A DNA stretch of 64,000 nucleotides from Pseudovibrio japonicus (GTDB lineage: Bacteria > Pseudomonadota > Alphaproteobacteria > Rhizobiales > Stappiaceae): assembly GCF_014651595.1 (NCBI RefSeq), contig NZ_BMXE01000001.1, positions 744,001-808,000 on the forward strand. Direction: 5' to 3'. Position numbers and translations under genes: made by a program. The notes below the pieces were generated by a model. That model saw nothing but the letters and a program-made list of their open reading frames with translations. It did not search any database and had not been told where the DNA came from. Of this stretch, positions 35,416-43,967 are shown in pieces (position 1 is the first letter of the stretch; each line of letters starts with the position of its first letter).

Positions 35416-35925
35416 ATGGATTTGTACTGCGATAAAATTGGTGACGGAGATCTTGCTCCAGAATTTTTGACGCATGCAAACATTAATCCATCCACCGGCC
35501 TTGCAACTGACTATCTTAATCATTTCAACGAAGTGGTTATGCTCCTTGAAATGCTTCCTGACATTCCCGAGTGCGCAGAAGATGTTCTTGCATGGGAACC
35601 AGCAGATTATATCACACATTTTCGTGCGTCTAAGTTTTCTGCAAAAGAACTGGCAATTCGCGCCTATGGAGCTGTTGACGACCAGCTGCGAACCGCGCTT
35701 GAGAAGTGCATTGCAGAGATCGATCAGGAAGTGATTTCCTTGCAAATGATGCTCGGTTACGGTGATGCCTCTCGTGAGTTGCTGCAGATCGTTCAGGAGA
35801 AAGCGGTTACGGTCATACGGCCACTGCTGTCCCGGGCAGGTTCGATCATCCACGGGCATCTGCCGGATGAGACCGTCAGCAGTGCGGAGAGCACGCAAGC
35901 GGATGTCGATGCGTTGTTTTCATGA
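35416..35925 (+). CDS. Hypothetical protein, 169 aa
   Basis: An acidic, predicted all-helical cytoplasmic protein without signal peptide or membrane segment. I do not recognise a family. Features: FNEVVMLLEMLPD, a WEPADYITHFRASKFSAKELAIRAY stretch in the middle, and a Ser-rich tail with Asp. It overlaps the next gene by four bases (ATGA), so it is co-translated with the NUDIX hydrolase. Confidence 0.75.
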   Translation: MDLYCDKIGDGDLAPEFLTHANINPSTGLATDYLNHFNEVVMLLEMLPDIPECAEDVLAWEPADYITHFRASKFSAKELAIRAYGAVDDQLRTALEKCIAEIDQEVISLQMMLGYGDASRELLQIVQEKAVTVIRPLLSRAGSIIHGHLPDETVSSAESTQADVDALFS

Positions 35926-36335
35926 GCAGCACAAGTTCTCCGCAGTATATCGAGGCGACCAGTGTTGCCTGTATTCAGGACAACAGAGTTCTACTGGTCA
36001 AACGGGCTCATGCGCCTGCTAAGGGGCTTTGGAGTTTTCCGGGCGGTAAAGTCCTCGTAGGTGAAAGACTGGAAGACGCTGCTCGGCGCGAGTTAAAAGA
36101 AGAGACATCTTTAAGCGCAGTAGACCTGAAGAACTGGAGAGTCTCCTCCCCTTCCCCCAAAGACAGTCAGGTACAGTACCGCATTAACGTCTTTACCTGC
36201 ACGCAGGTTGAGGGCGATGCAAAGGCCGGTTCTGATGCGTCAGAGCTGGGCTGGTACACTTGGGAAGAAACGCAGCACCTTCCGTTAGCACCGGGCATGC
36301 AGCAACACATTTTTGATCTCCTGAGAGGCAAGTAG
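35922..36335 (+). CDS. NUDIX hydrolase
   Basis: A 137-residue single-domain NUDIX enzyme. The box GGKVLVGERLEDAARRELKEET (residues about 40-61) has all the metal-binding Glu residues. ADP-ribose or another nucleoside diphosphate derivative is the probable substrate; specificity is not readable. It begins inside the stop codon of the previous gene. Confidence 0.9.
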   Translation: MSSTSSPQYIEATSVACIQDNRVLLVKRAHAPAKGLWSFPGGKVLVGERLEDAARRELKEETSLSAVDLKNWRVSSPSPKDSQVQYRINVFTCTQVEGDAKAGSDASELGWYTWEETQHLPLAPGMQQHIFDLLRGK

Positions 36336-36462
36336 CCTCGCGCTGACCTCTGGCGGAGTAACACGGGAAAACCGGAAATCCCCAAGGTTCCATGGTGGAC
36401 AGACTGCCGGGAGACAGCCATCCTTACAGAATCTAGGGCAACCAAATGCTGTGGGATGTGGC

Positions 36463-36954
36463 TTGACTGACATTGAAAGACATAACGACCGGCCGAGACT
36501 TAATGGTTGGAGGCAACGCTTTGCGAAACCTGCGCGTTTAAGCGCCCACGTGTTTTGTCTTGCACTGATGCTTTCGAGTACGACGCCTGCAGCCCTGGCA
36601 CAAAGCACGCCGGAAGAGCCTGAACAGCCAGCTCAGCCAGAGCTGAAAGAGCCTCCATACGAACCCCAGCTCATTCGCCTCTCTGAGATTCTAGGGGCGC
36701 TTCATTATCTGCGCCCGCTGTGCGGTCATGATGAAGTGGATGAATGGCGCCAGCGCATGTATTCGTTGCTGGGTGCAGAAGTGCAGAATGAGCTGAGGCG
36801 TCGGCGGTTGGTCGAGCGGTTTAACCAGAGCTATCGCGGGTTCGCCTCAGTGTATCAAACCTGCACTCCTGCGGCTATTGAAGCCTCTCGCAGATTCGCG
36901 GATGAAGGGTTGATCATCACCCAAGAAGTTACGGGTAAGTACAGTCGCGACTGA
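36463..36954 (+). CDS. TIGR02301-type secreted protein
   Basis: About 163 residues. An N-terminal basic stretch is followed by a signal sequence (HVFCLALMLSSTTPAALAQ), a Pro/Glu-rich linker, then EILGALHYLRPLCGHDEVDEWRQRMYSLL...FNQSYRGFASVYQTCTPAA, which matches the alphaproteobacterial TIGR02301 pattern with two conserved Cys. The start is uncertain: GTG 36451 and TTG 36463 are both possible. Function is unknown; periplasmic location is predicted. Confidence 0.72.
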   Translation: MTDIERHNDRPRLNGWRQRFAKPARLSAHVFCLALMLSSTTPAALAQSTPEEPEQPAQPELKEPPYEPQLIRLSEILGALHYLRPLCGHDEVDEWRQRMYSLLGAEVQNELRRRRLVERFNQSYRGFASVYQTCTPAAIEASRRFADEGLIITQEVTGKYSRD

Positions 36955-37216
36955 TCGAAAATTAGGTTGTATTCATTTTCCACAAACAATTTTTGCGTGT
37001 TTTTTGGATAACTCGGCCCTGCCACAAATATTAACCATAACTTGCAGAAGCTCTGGACGAGTTTACCAAAACATCAGTGAGTCGGTTGTTCCTGCGGGTT
37101 TGCGTGTTAACTTCCCCTTAACAGATAAGGCAAGCGATGCTTCATTTGTTTTCTTTTGCTCGTTACATGTAACGGCAAATAACAAGAAGCAACACATAGA
37201 GGGGCATGGAGCCAGC

Positions 37217-37492
37217 ATGATCAAGGACGACGCTATCGCCGGCGAATTCACCGAAGAAGTCGATGCATCTGATGCAGACATCCGCCGACTGGCTCTAAGC
37301 TTCATTCAGGAAGCATGGGAGGATGGTCTTTCTCACGGTATCGACAGTACAGCACTTGCACACGCGGCGCTGTTCTCTGCCATGATGGATTTAGTTTCTC
37401 TTTACGGAGAGGAAGCTGTTTCCAAATTTGCGCAGGAAATACCAGAACGCGTTGAGCGTGGTGACTATTCCCTCGAGCGCCGCCTGCACTAA
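37217..37492 (+). CDS. Small hypothetical protein, 91 aa
   Basis: ATG 37217 with GGAG six bases upstream. The product is acidic and helical: a short EEVDASDADIRRLALSFIQEAW segment, then a DSTALAHAALFSAMMDLVSLYGEEAV helix pair and a charged end. No family is recognised. The longer frame from 37004 has poor composition before this start and is rejected. Confidence 0.68.
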   Translation: MIKDDAIAGEFTEEVDASDADIRRLALSFIQEAWEDGLSHGIDSTALAHAALFSAMMDLVSLYGEEAVSKFAQEIPERVERGDYSLERRLH

Positions 37493-37517
37493 GTGCAGCA
37501 CCGCTGACCTTTTCAGG

Positions 37518-37543
37518 AAGCTCCGATTGATCGGAGCTTTTTT
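37518..37543 (+). terminator. Intrinsic terminator after the 91-aa gene
   Basis: AAGCTCCGAT/ATCGGAGCTT perfect 10-bp stem with a two-base centre and a T-run; it also lies downstream of the convergent LysE gene. Confidence 0.9.
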
Positions 37544-37561
37544 GATTCAGGGCGCGGCGTT

Positions 37562-38194
37562 TTACAACAACACTTCACTCGCAACTATGACGAGGATAAC
37601 CACGGCGAAGGCCCATAGGATGACACCTGCACCACGGTTGATCGCAGAGAGCCAGTTGTCGTTCATACGATTGCGCAACTTGGAAACAACAGCTGACAGG
37701 CAGGCCCACCACAAGAGCGCTCCACATAAGACACCAATCACCAACGCCAATGCGCTGAGATATTCCCCTTCTCCGGGTGCAAGATCTCCCAGTGAACCGA
37801 AGATTGCGATGAAACCCAGGATCGTTCCCGGATTGGTCACAGTCATGGCGAAGGAAACAGCCATTCCATGCCAGGCGCTCGTCCCTCCGTTGCTCGCCCC
37901 TTTAAGATGCGGCTGGGAGTTGAAGACGACAGTACCAAAGATAATCAGCAGACACCCACCTACGGTCTGGATGTAATGTTCGTATTCTACAACAAAGTCA
38001 GCAATTGTGGTGACACCGAACGCTGCGGCGGTCGCAAAGACACCATCGGCCAGCACAGCTCCCAGTCCGGCAGTAAGGCCGGGAAAGAAACCGTAGTGGA
38101 CTGATCTTCTGATCGCCAACACGTTTACAGGGCCGATCGGCGCTGATGTGACCAACCCGACAATCAATCCTGTTATGAAAAGTTCAGTGTTCAA
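37562..38194 (-). CDS. LysE-family translocator (amino acid exporter)
   Basis: A 210-residue, six-helix inner-membrane protein. It has the N-terminal LysE/RhtB motif GLVTSAPIGPVNVLAIRRS and the mid-protein FAMTVTNPGTILGF, equivalent to the conserved NPK(A/G) segment. It exports amino acids or similar solutes; substrate unknown. The gene stands alone. Confidence 0.88.
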   Translation of the reverse strand: MNTELFITGLIVGLVTSAPIGPVNVLAIRRSVHYGFFPGLTAGLGAVLADGVFATAAAFGVTTIADFVVEYEHYIQTVGGCLLIIFGTVVFNSQPHLKGASNGGTSAWHGMAVSFAMTVTNPGTILGFIAIFGSLGDLAPGEGEYLSALALVIGVLCGALLWWACLSAVVSKLRNRMNDNWLSAINRGAGVILWAFAVVILVIVASEVLL

Positions 38195-38365
38195 AGGCTT
38201 TTTCCAAGCTTCTTGATTGCGGAGGAGACCTGTCAGATATTCTTATAAATTCTCTAAAGAGCCTTTAGATTGTGCATAGGCCCTGCTTCGTTTCTTCCTA
38301 GATCCCCAACAAGCCCTTAAACTGGTAGGCAAAACACACGCCCTTCTTCCGTTTCGGAGCACTTA

Positions 38366-39031
38366 ATGTATTTTCGCCTACTCTTCATAGGGTTACTTTG
38401 CGCCACGACTCCAACTTTGGCCGCGACCCAGGCAATCCCAACCGAAACGATTCGCATTCAACGACCCAAGGCCCAGCAATTTCCCCTTCTCAACGAAGGT
38501 TTCAACAGAGATACCAGTCTGGAAGATGCGCTGGACGATATGCTCGCAGATGAGCCACCTCTGCCTAAACTGGAGGTGTTGTATGATGAAGGAATTCTGC
38601 CTGAAGCTGTGCGGGCGACGCGCGCGACACTCATGAAGATCGCCCGCAGTGGAGATGTATCGGCTTTAGGACCTTTTTTTGCCAAACAGGAACGGCAACC
38701 GGAACTTTCATTCACACCGGTACGCGATCCGGTCCGGTTTTTGAAAGATAGCTCCGGTGATGGTGAAGGACTCGAGATCCTCGCGATCCTGCTGGATATT
38801 GCGGAAGCTGGGTATCTGCGGCTGAATGAGGGAACAGATGAAGAGACCTATATCTGGCCCTACTTCGCCCATTATCCATTGCACGATCTGACCCCTCCTC
38901 AAAAGGTTGAAATGTACCAGATCGTTACAGCTGCCGATTACTTCCAAATGCTGGACTATGGTGCCTGGACCTTCTACCGCCTCGGGATCTCCAAGGATGG
39001 AGATGTACAAAGCTTTATTGCCGGAGATTAA
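38366..39031 (+). CDS. Secreted hypothetical protein, 221 aa
   Basis: A signal peptide (residues 1-20, ending LAAT) precedes an acidic region. The C-terminal half has GEGLEILAILLDIAEAGYLRL, TYIWPYFAHYPL and MYQIVTAADY, a pattern I have seen in Rhizobiales hypothetical proteins but cannot name. Possibly a periplasmic protein with an alpha/beta NTF2-like or SH3-like end; that is a guess. Confidence 0.7.
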   Translation: MYFRLLFIGLLCATTPTLAATQAIPTETIRIQRPKAQQFPLLNEGFNRDTSLEDALDDMLADEPPLPKLEVLYDEGILPEAVRATRATLMKIARSGDVSALGPFFAKQERQPELSFTPVRDPVRFLKDSSGDGEGLEILAILLDIAEAGYLRLNEGTDEETYIWPYFAHYPLHDLTPPQKVEMYQIVTAADYFQMLDYGAWTFYRLGISKDGDVQSFIAGD

Positions 39032-39096
39032 GGCTCTGCAATGACCACTATCTAAAATCCCGGGTAGTGCTCTGCCGCGGAGTTCTGCCGGGTTTA

Positions 39097-39837
39097 TCAC
39101 CCGGCCTTGCGAACTTCGCGGCGGCTTTCGTTTCCCGCGTGCAGCAGATCCATTTGTTCCGGCTTTTCCATAAAGCGGGTGTAGAAGCTACCATCCAGTT
39201 CCGCGTAATAGGCATAGCCCCGATAAAGCGGCTGGACGCGCAGTTTGGCTCGGTTTTCTTCCGCCAGATGTTCCATGACCTCACGAAAGTTTTCGCAGGG
39301 CAAGCTATGAGATTGACCTAGCCACTTTCGCAGCATCAGCTTGAACAGGCGGGGAAGTCGTTCCTGCTGACCAAAGTCAACAATGGAGAGCTGGCCACCT
39401 TCTGTCAGAAGCCTGGCGCTGTTGTCCAATGCCTCTTCCCAGTGCGGGACCATGGAGACACAGTAGGACAGGAACACCCGGTCAAAGGTGTCGATCCCGA
39501 ACTTTTCGAACGGATCAAACTTTGTAGCGTCTCCTTGTGCCAGATGAATGCGGTGAGAGAGGTTCGCTTTGTGAACGTTTGCTTCTGCGCTCTTCAGCAT
39601 CTGGGAGGAAATATCCACGCCGAAAAACTGGCAGGTCGGATAGGCTTTTGCAGCTTCAATGAGGTTACGTCCCGTACCACAGCCGATTTCCAGCAGTGTG
39701 CTGCCGCGCGGCGCTGACAACTGCTTGATCAGATGATCACGGCCAAGAAGGTAATGCTTTCTGGTCAGATCATAATAATGGCGTTGGTTCTTATAGATTT
39801 TATCCATCAGTGAGGCTGAGGACTTCTCTCTCGTCAT
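39097..39837 (-). CDS. btaB: Betaine-lipid N-methyltransferase BtaB
   Basis: A class I SAM methyltransferase of 246 residues. MDKIYKNQRHYYDLTRKHYLLGRDHLI is the characteristic BtaB N-terminus, followed by motif I LLEIGCGTGRNL and the acidic motif GVDISSQM. BtaB methylates diacylglyceryl-homoserine three times to give the betaine lipid DGTS, a phosphorus-free membrane lipid made under phosphate limitation. Its usual partner btaA should precede it; here only a fragment does. Confidence 0.83.
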   Translation of the reverse strand: MTREKSSASLMDKIYKNQRHYYDLTRKHYLLGRDHLIKQLSAPRGSTLLEIGCGTGRNLIEAAKAYPTCQFFGVDISSQMLKSAEANVHKANLSHRIHLAQGDATKFDPFEKFGIDTFDRVFLSYCVSMVPHWEEALDNSARLLTEGGQLSIVDFGQQERLPRLFKLMLRKWLGQSHSLPCENFREVMEHLAEENRAKLRVQPLYRGYAYYAELDGSFYTRFMEKPEQMDLLHAGNESRREVRKAG

Positions 39838-39865
39838 TTCACTTCCCTAACATACTTATTCTTGT

Positions 39866-40093
39866 TTAGTTATTGATGCAGAGGTGGAAACCACCAAATT
39901 CTTTGCGGAGCGATCCAGCGTGTTGAGAATAACGCGCGCTCGTTGTCATGCCGTTCGGGATATTCCTGCCCAAAGTTTGTTCAGCAACCTGATTATCCAA
40001 ATGCTCCGTGAAAGAGCGATTAACAACGCGCATATGGGCGGCACTTTTGCGGTTTTGCGGGAAGTACTCAGGCATCAGGTAGGGGGAATGTGT
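39866..40093 (-). pseudogene. Remnant of btaA (internally deleted C-terminal fragment)
   Basis: The open frame upstream of btaB reads SPYLMPEYF...RVVNRSFTEHLDN, which resembles the late part of BtaA (PYLxPExF...RVxNRSxTExL). After about 30 residues it ends in HAGSLRKEFGGFHL, corresponding to the BtaA C-terminal HxxDRSAIYGGFHL motif, here degenerate. The roughly 100 residues normally between these blocks are missing, and a stop codon precedes the fragment. Sequence further upstream, up to the ygfZ promoter, shows no recognisable BtaA. The comparison is from memory of the family. Confidence 0.55.
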
Positions 40094-40358
40094 TTACAGT
40101 CCCTTGCGGGTCCATCTCAGCCGACCCGACACGCTATGGTTTCGGGGTGATGGCGGGTTTCAATCCCTTCGCATCCTCGAGGCATTTGCATAGGCGATAC
40201 CCTCACTTATCTTTTCAGGAATCCGCCGGGATGGAGAGTGCAGTGCGCCCCAACAAACACCCCAGTTCACCCACAGAAACAATTCTTTTCCCATGGTGCG
40301 CGCATGGCTGATAGGTTATGAAACACTCTTGTTGTTTTATTCATTGGAGGGACCACCC

Positions 40359-41201
40359 ATGGCATCTCATTGCACCATTCTCCAGTCACGTCGGCTCGTG
40401 AAGGTTTTTGGCGACGATGCCAACGAGTTCCTGCAAAATCTTGTCAGCTGTGATGTAAGTGACCTCGGCGCCACCTCCAGCGCGTTTGGTGCTCTGCTTA
40501 CGCCGCAGGGCAAAATTCTCTGGGATTTCTTTGTGTTTGCAGATGAGCAGACTGGCGGTTTCCTGTTGGATGTGAGCGCGGATGAGCTGGAGGCGTTTGC
40601 CAAGCGTCTGGCGTTTTACAAGCTGCGCGCCAAAGTTACGGTCGAACATGCAGATGAAGACACCCATGTTGTTGCAGCATGGGGAGCGGACTTGCCTGCG
40701 GATAAACCGCTGGACCCACGCCTTGCGGAGATGGGTGTTCGCTATGTTGCCTCTGGTGCGATAGCGCAGACAGCGTCAGAAGCTGACTATCATGCACACC
40801 GTATCGGCCTTGGCATTCCTCAGAGTGGGCTGGACTTTAAGCTGGCAGATGTGTTCCCGCATGACACTGATATGGATAGCCTCAATGGTGTTGCCTTTTC
40901 CAAGGGCTGCTTTATCGGGCAGGAAGTTGTTTCGCGAATGAAGCACCGTGGGACCGCCCGCAAGCGGCTCATCAAGGTACGCGCAGAGGCCGCCCTTCCA
41001 GCGGCTGGAAGCGATGTTCTGGCGGGTGAAAAGAGTGTTGGTTCTTTGGGCTCGTCAGATGGCACCACAGGACTGGCATTGTTGCGGCTTGACCGTGCCA
41101 AGACGGCAATGGATGCTGGTGTGCCGCTGACCTGTGAGGGGGTAGTGCTGACCCCTTCCATTCAGGAATGGGCAGTTTTCGACTGGCCTTCCTCGGATTA
41201 A
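40359..41201 (+). CDS. ygfZ: Folate-binding Fe-S assembly factor YgfZ
   Basis: 280 residues of the GcvT-like fold. KGCFIGQEVVSRMKHRGTARKR carries the family's essential Cys motif KGC[FY]xGQE. YgfZ/IBA57 proteins help assemble or repair Fe-S enzymes with folate. The ATG at 40359 has GGAGGGA upstream. It begins a tight four-gene run (ygfZ, HD, phosphatase, nadQ). Confidence 0.92.
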   Translation: MASHCTILQSRRLVKVFGDDANEFLQNLVSCDVSDLGATSSAFGALLTPQGKILWDFFVFADEQTGGFLLDVSADELEAFAKRLAFYKLRAKVTVEHADEDTHVVAAWGADLPADKPLDPRLAEMGVRYVASGAIAQTASEADYHAHRIGLGIPQSGLDFKLADVFPHDTDMDSLNGVAFSKGCFIGQEVVSRMKHRGTARKRLIKVRAEAALPAAGSDVLAGEKSVGSLGSSDGTTGLALLRLDRAKTAMDAGVPLTCEGVVLTPSIQEWAVFDWPSSD

Positions 41202-41250
41202 GCGATACTCTTTGTGACCGACTAACCCTGACGACTGGCTTGATTGACAC

Positions 41251-41892
41251 ATGTGCGCAGAGCTTTCCTCATCTTCTCCACGGGCCTGGCAACGGATGCT
41301 TTCCGGCAGGCGGCTTAATCTGCTTGATCCTTCTCCGCTGGATGTGGAACTTTCCGACATTGCCCATGGTCTCGCACGTGTAGCGCGTTGGAACGGTCAA
41401 ACGATCGGGGATCATGCGTTTTCCGTGGCGCAGCACTGTGTGCTGGTGGAAGAGATTGCTTTGATGCTGAAACCCGATCTGGATGTTCAGTGGCGCATGG
41501 CGATCCTTTTGCATGATGCCCCTGAGTATGTGATCGGGGATATGATCTCGCCTTTTAAGAACGTGATGGGCGGTACCTACAAGGCGGTTGAGGAGCGGCT
41601 TCACCATGCCATTCACCGCGCCTTTGATCTTCCCGCAGACCTGCCCGTCAGCATTACCAAGCTTGCAAAGAAAGCAGACATTATCAGCGCTTATCTGGAA
41701 GCTACTCATCTGGCAGGCTTTAGCAAGGAAGAAGCTGACAAGATTTTTGGAAAGCCAGCCAAAGTCAGCACTGAACAGCTGGAGGTATTGGCGCAGAGCA
41801 TCAAGCCGCTGCCAACCAAGGATGCGCAGGTGCAATTTCTGGCGCGGTTTGCAGAGCTGGATCAGGCCCGCAAGGCCAATGGAGGTCGTTGA
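41251..41892 (+). CDS. HD-domain phosphohydrolase (YfbR-like)
   Basis: 213 residues. Metal-binding pattern: His in GDHAFSVAQHCV, the HD pair in AILLHDAPEYVIGDM, and a later Asp in KKADIISAYLEA. This is the YfbR/5'-deoxynucleotidase type of HD hydrolase. It overlaps the phosphatase gene by one base (TGATG). Substrate is not readable. Confidence 0.87.
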   Translation: MCAELSSSSPRAWQRMLSGRRLNLLDPSPLDVELSDIAHGLARVARWNGQTIGDHAFSVAQHCVLVEEIALMLKPDLDVQWRMAILLHDAPEYVIGDMISPFKNVMGGTYKAVEERLHHAIHRAFDLPADLPVSITKLAKKADIISAYLEATHLAGFSKEEADKIFGKPAKVSTEQLEVLAQSIKPLPTKDAQVQFLARFAELDQARKANGGR

Positions 41893-42416
41893 TGCTGCAT
41901 GTGTGCCCTCTTTCTAAACTGGAAGACACATTGGTTTCAGCTGGTCCCAGCCATGTGCTTTCTCTTGTCTCGCCGGGCACAGAGGTGAACTTGCCGGTGG
42001 ACCCCAAGCCTGCCCATCATCTGGTGCTAGAGTTCAATGATATTGCGGAGGAACGCGCCGGGCTGTTGGCGCCTAAACCAGAGCATGTGGAACGGCTGCT
42101 GGATTTTGCCCGTCCTGTCGCGCGTACCGGCTCCTTGTTAGTGCACTGCTGGGCGGGTGTCAGCCGGTCGACAGCTGCCGCCTACATTATCATGTGCGCA
42201 GCATTGCCCGAGGTTGGTGAGCGCAAACTTGCGCAGCACTTGCGCAGCGTTTCTCCTGTTGCTTCACCTAACCCACTGCTTGTCTCATTGGCAGACACTC
42301 TTTTGCAGCGTAATGGGCGCATGGTACAATCGATCAAAGACATTGGTCGCGGCGCGGACACGTTTGAGGGCAACCGGTTCTCACTGGACCCTACCGCGCT
42401 TGTTGAGCTGACATGA
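41892..42416 (+). CDS. Dual-specificity/tyrosine phosphatase-like protein
   Basis: About 174 residues with the CX5R catalytic loop in VHCWAGVSRSTAAAY (Cys and Arg in the correct spacing) and a DIAEE region that may supply the general acid. It lies between an HD hydrolase and the NAD regulator in an operon with short overlaps at both ends (TGATG and ATGA). Whether it acts on protein, phosphoinositide or nucleotide is unknown. Confidence 0.85.
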   Translation: MLHVCPLSKLEDTLVSAGPSHVLSLVSPGTEVNLPVDPKPAHHLVLEFNDIAEERAGLLAPKPEHVERLLDFARPVARTGSLLVHCWAGVSRSTAAAYIIMCAALPEVGERKLAQHLRSVSPVASPNPLLVSLADTLLQRNGRMVQSIKDIGRGADTFEGNRFSLDPTALVELT

Positions 42417-43462
42417 CAAAGACGGAGCAGACCTTGATGAGTAATGCGGTGAAAACAGGAAGTGCGGCCCCAGAGGGTGCTGACATGGAGCCTGTCGAGC
42501 TTGGCATTGGTCTGAACGCTGTCATCGTTTCCGTTAAAGACAAGGTCCCGTTTGTGTTGACCGTGCCACAACGGGTGCCGGATGAACTCTCCGGCCTGCC
42601 TTCCGGCCCTTTCGATCCACGGGTTCACCGCACCTTCGAGCTGGGCTTGCGGGCCTTTGTTGAAGAACAGACCGCGCTTCACATTGGGCATGTGGAGCAG
42701 CTTTACACTTTCGGTGACCGTGGCAGGTACTCTCTGGCGAAAGCTGGCGAACCGCATATGGTCTCTGTGGGCTATCTGGCCTTGACCCGCCAAACGCCTG
42801 AATCTGAAAGGCTGCTTGCCCGGCAAGGTGCACGGTGGCGGCCTTGGTATGATTTCTTTCCGTGGGAAGACTGGCGCGGCGGACAGCCGAAGATGCTGGA
42901 GGAGATTATTCATCCCAGTATGGAAGCCTTCAGCAGGACACCGGACGAGGATGCGCGGACCTATCAGGAACTGAGCCGGAAAGACCGCTACCAGCTTGCC
43001 TTTGGGGTGGGCTCATTGAAGTGGGATGAGGAACGTGTACTGGACCGCTACGAGCTGCTTTATGGCTCAGGCCTCATGTATGAAGCGCTACGGGACGGTC
43101 AACCCACTGCATTGGAGCGTGGTACCCAACCTGCTCTCGGCGAGGGGCTTGCCCATGATCACCGCCGTATTCTGGCGACCGCACTTTCGCGGCTACGGGC
43201 CAAGCTGAAATACCGGCCTGTTGTGTTCGAATTGATGCCACCGGAGTTTACGCTGACCGATCTGCAGCAGACGGTAGAGGCAATTTCTGGCCGGCATCTA
43301 CATAAGCAGAACTTCCGCCGTCTGGTGGAAACCGGGCAACTGGTTGAGCAAACGGGCAGAACCTCAACCGCGACTGGTGGCCGCCCTGCCGCGCTTTACC
43401 GGTTCAGAAGAGACATTTTGAAAGAGCGCCCTGCCCCTGGCTTGCGCGTCAGCCTGCTCTGA
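42413..43462 (+). CDS. nadQ: NUDIX-related transcriptional regulator of NAD biosynthesis (NadQ/COG4111)
   Basis: 349 residues. The N-terminal 220 or so resemble a NUDIX fold without a functional NUDIX box; the C-terminal region (LTDLQQTVEAISGRHLHKQNFRRLVETGQLVEQTG...GGRPAALYRF) is the winged HTH of NrtR-like regulators. COG4111 proteins, called NadQ, are predicted from comparative genomics to repress nadABC in Alphaproteobacteria. The nadABC operon is 4.6 kb away and carries two matching dyads. It overlaps the upstream gene by ATGA. Confidence 0.82.
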   Translation: MTKTEQTLMSNAVKTGSAAPEGADMEPVELGIGLNAVIVSVKDKVPFVLTVPQRVPDELSGLPSGPFDPRVHRTFELGLRAFVEEQTALHIGHVEQLYTFGDRGRYSLAKAGEPHMVSVGYLALTRQTPESERLLARQGARWRPWYDFFPWEDWRGGQPKMLEEIIHPSMEAFSRTPDEDARTYQELSRKDRYQLAFGVGSLKWDEERVLDRYELLYGSGLMYEALRDGQPTALERGTQPALGEGLAHDHRRILATALSRLRAKLKYRPVVFELMPPEFTLTDLQQTVEAISGRHLHKQNFRRLVETGQLVEQTGRTSTATGGRPAALYRFRRDILKERPAPGLRVSLL

Positions 43463-43967
43463 TTCACATTTTCGCCTTAAGTGACGCTGGGTTATCTACA
43501 GGAATTTTGATTCCTTCCTCTGCAAAAATTCATAGGAAGAACCGAGTTGTGGATTCCACAGAAAAGCTTGCGGTTCGTCTTGTTAAGATTTTGATTGTGT
43601 TGATGTCCTACTGCCACACCAACAGATCATCTGTGTCATTTTCTGTATGACGCCTTTTGTTTCCTATGGTTTTTGGCCCGCAAAATTACCCACCCAGACA
43701 TGAAATAGCCCTAGTTTTTGGTGAGTACCCTCTTTGCATATTAACCATATGCTAGCTGTTAACGGCGTGGACTGTGGCAGAAAAACTGGGGTTTTTGGGG
43801 GCTTAACTTTATATCAAGGTTAAAAGTGAAAGATGCAACCATCCGCAAAAATGACGGGTTCGGGTGTTATCGGGCTTTTCCTTCCTGTCGATCTCAGAAT
43901 TTAAGGTTCCTTTTTAGGGACCCGTGAGGCGCTGGATATTTGAGCGTTGATATGGAGTTTATTGCGT
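43463..43967. other. Intergenic region, no gene recognised
   Basis: This 505-bp gap is AT-rich with several GATTC sites and a GCATAT/ATATGC dyad near 43736-43752, but no convincing ORF, RNA gene or terminator. Confidence 0.4.

Noticed and set aside
37004-37216. N-terminal extension of the 91-residue protein
   Set aside because: Composition changes sharply at 37217, where a ribosome site and ATG are present.
43463-43967. CtrA-type TTAA-N7-TTAA site upstream of the cell-wall hydrolase
   Set aside because: The TTAA pair present near 43741 and 43758 has the wrong spacing (14 rather than 7).
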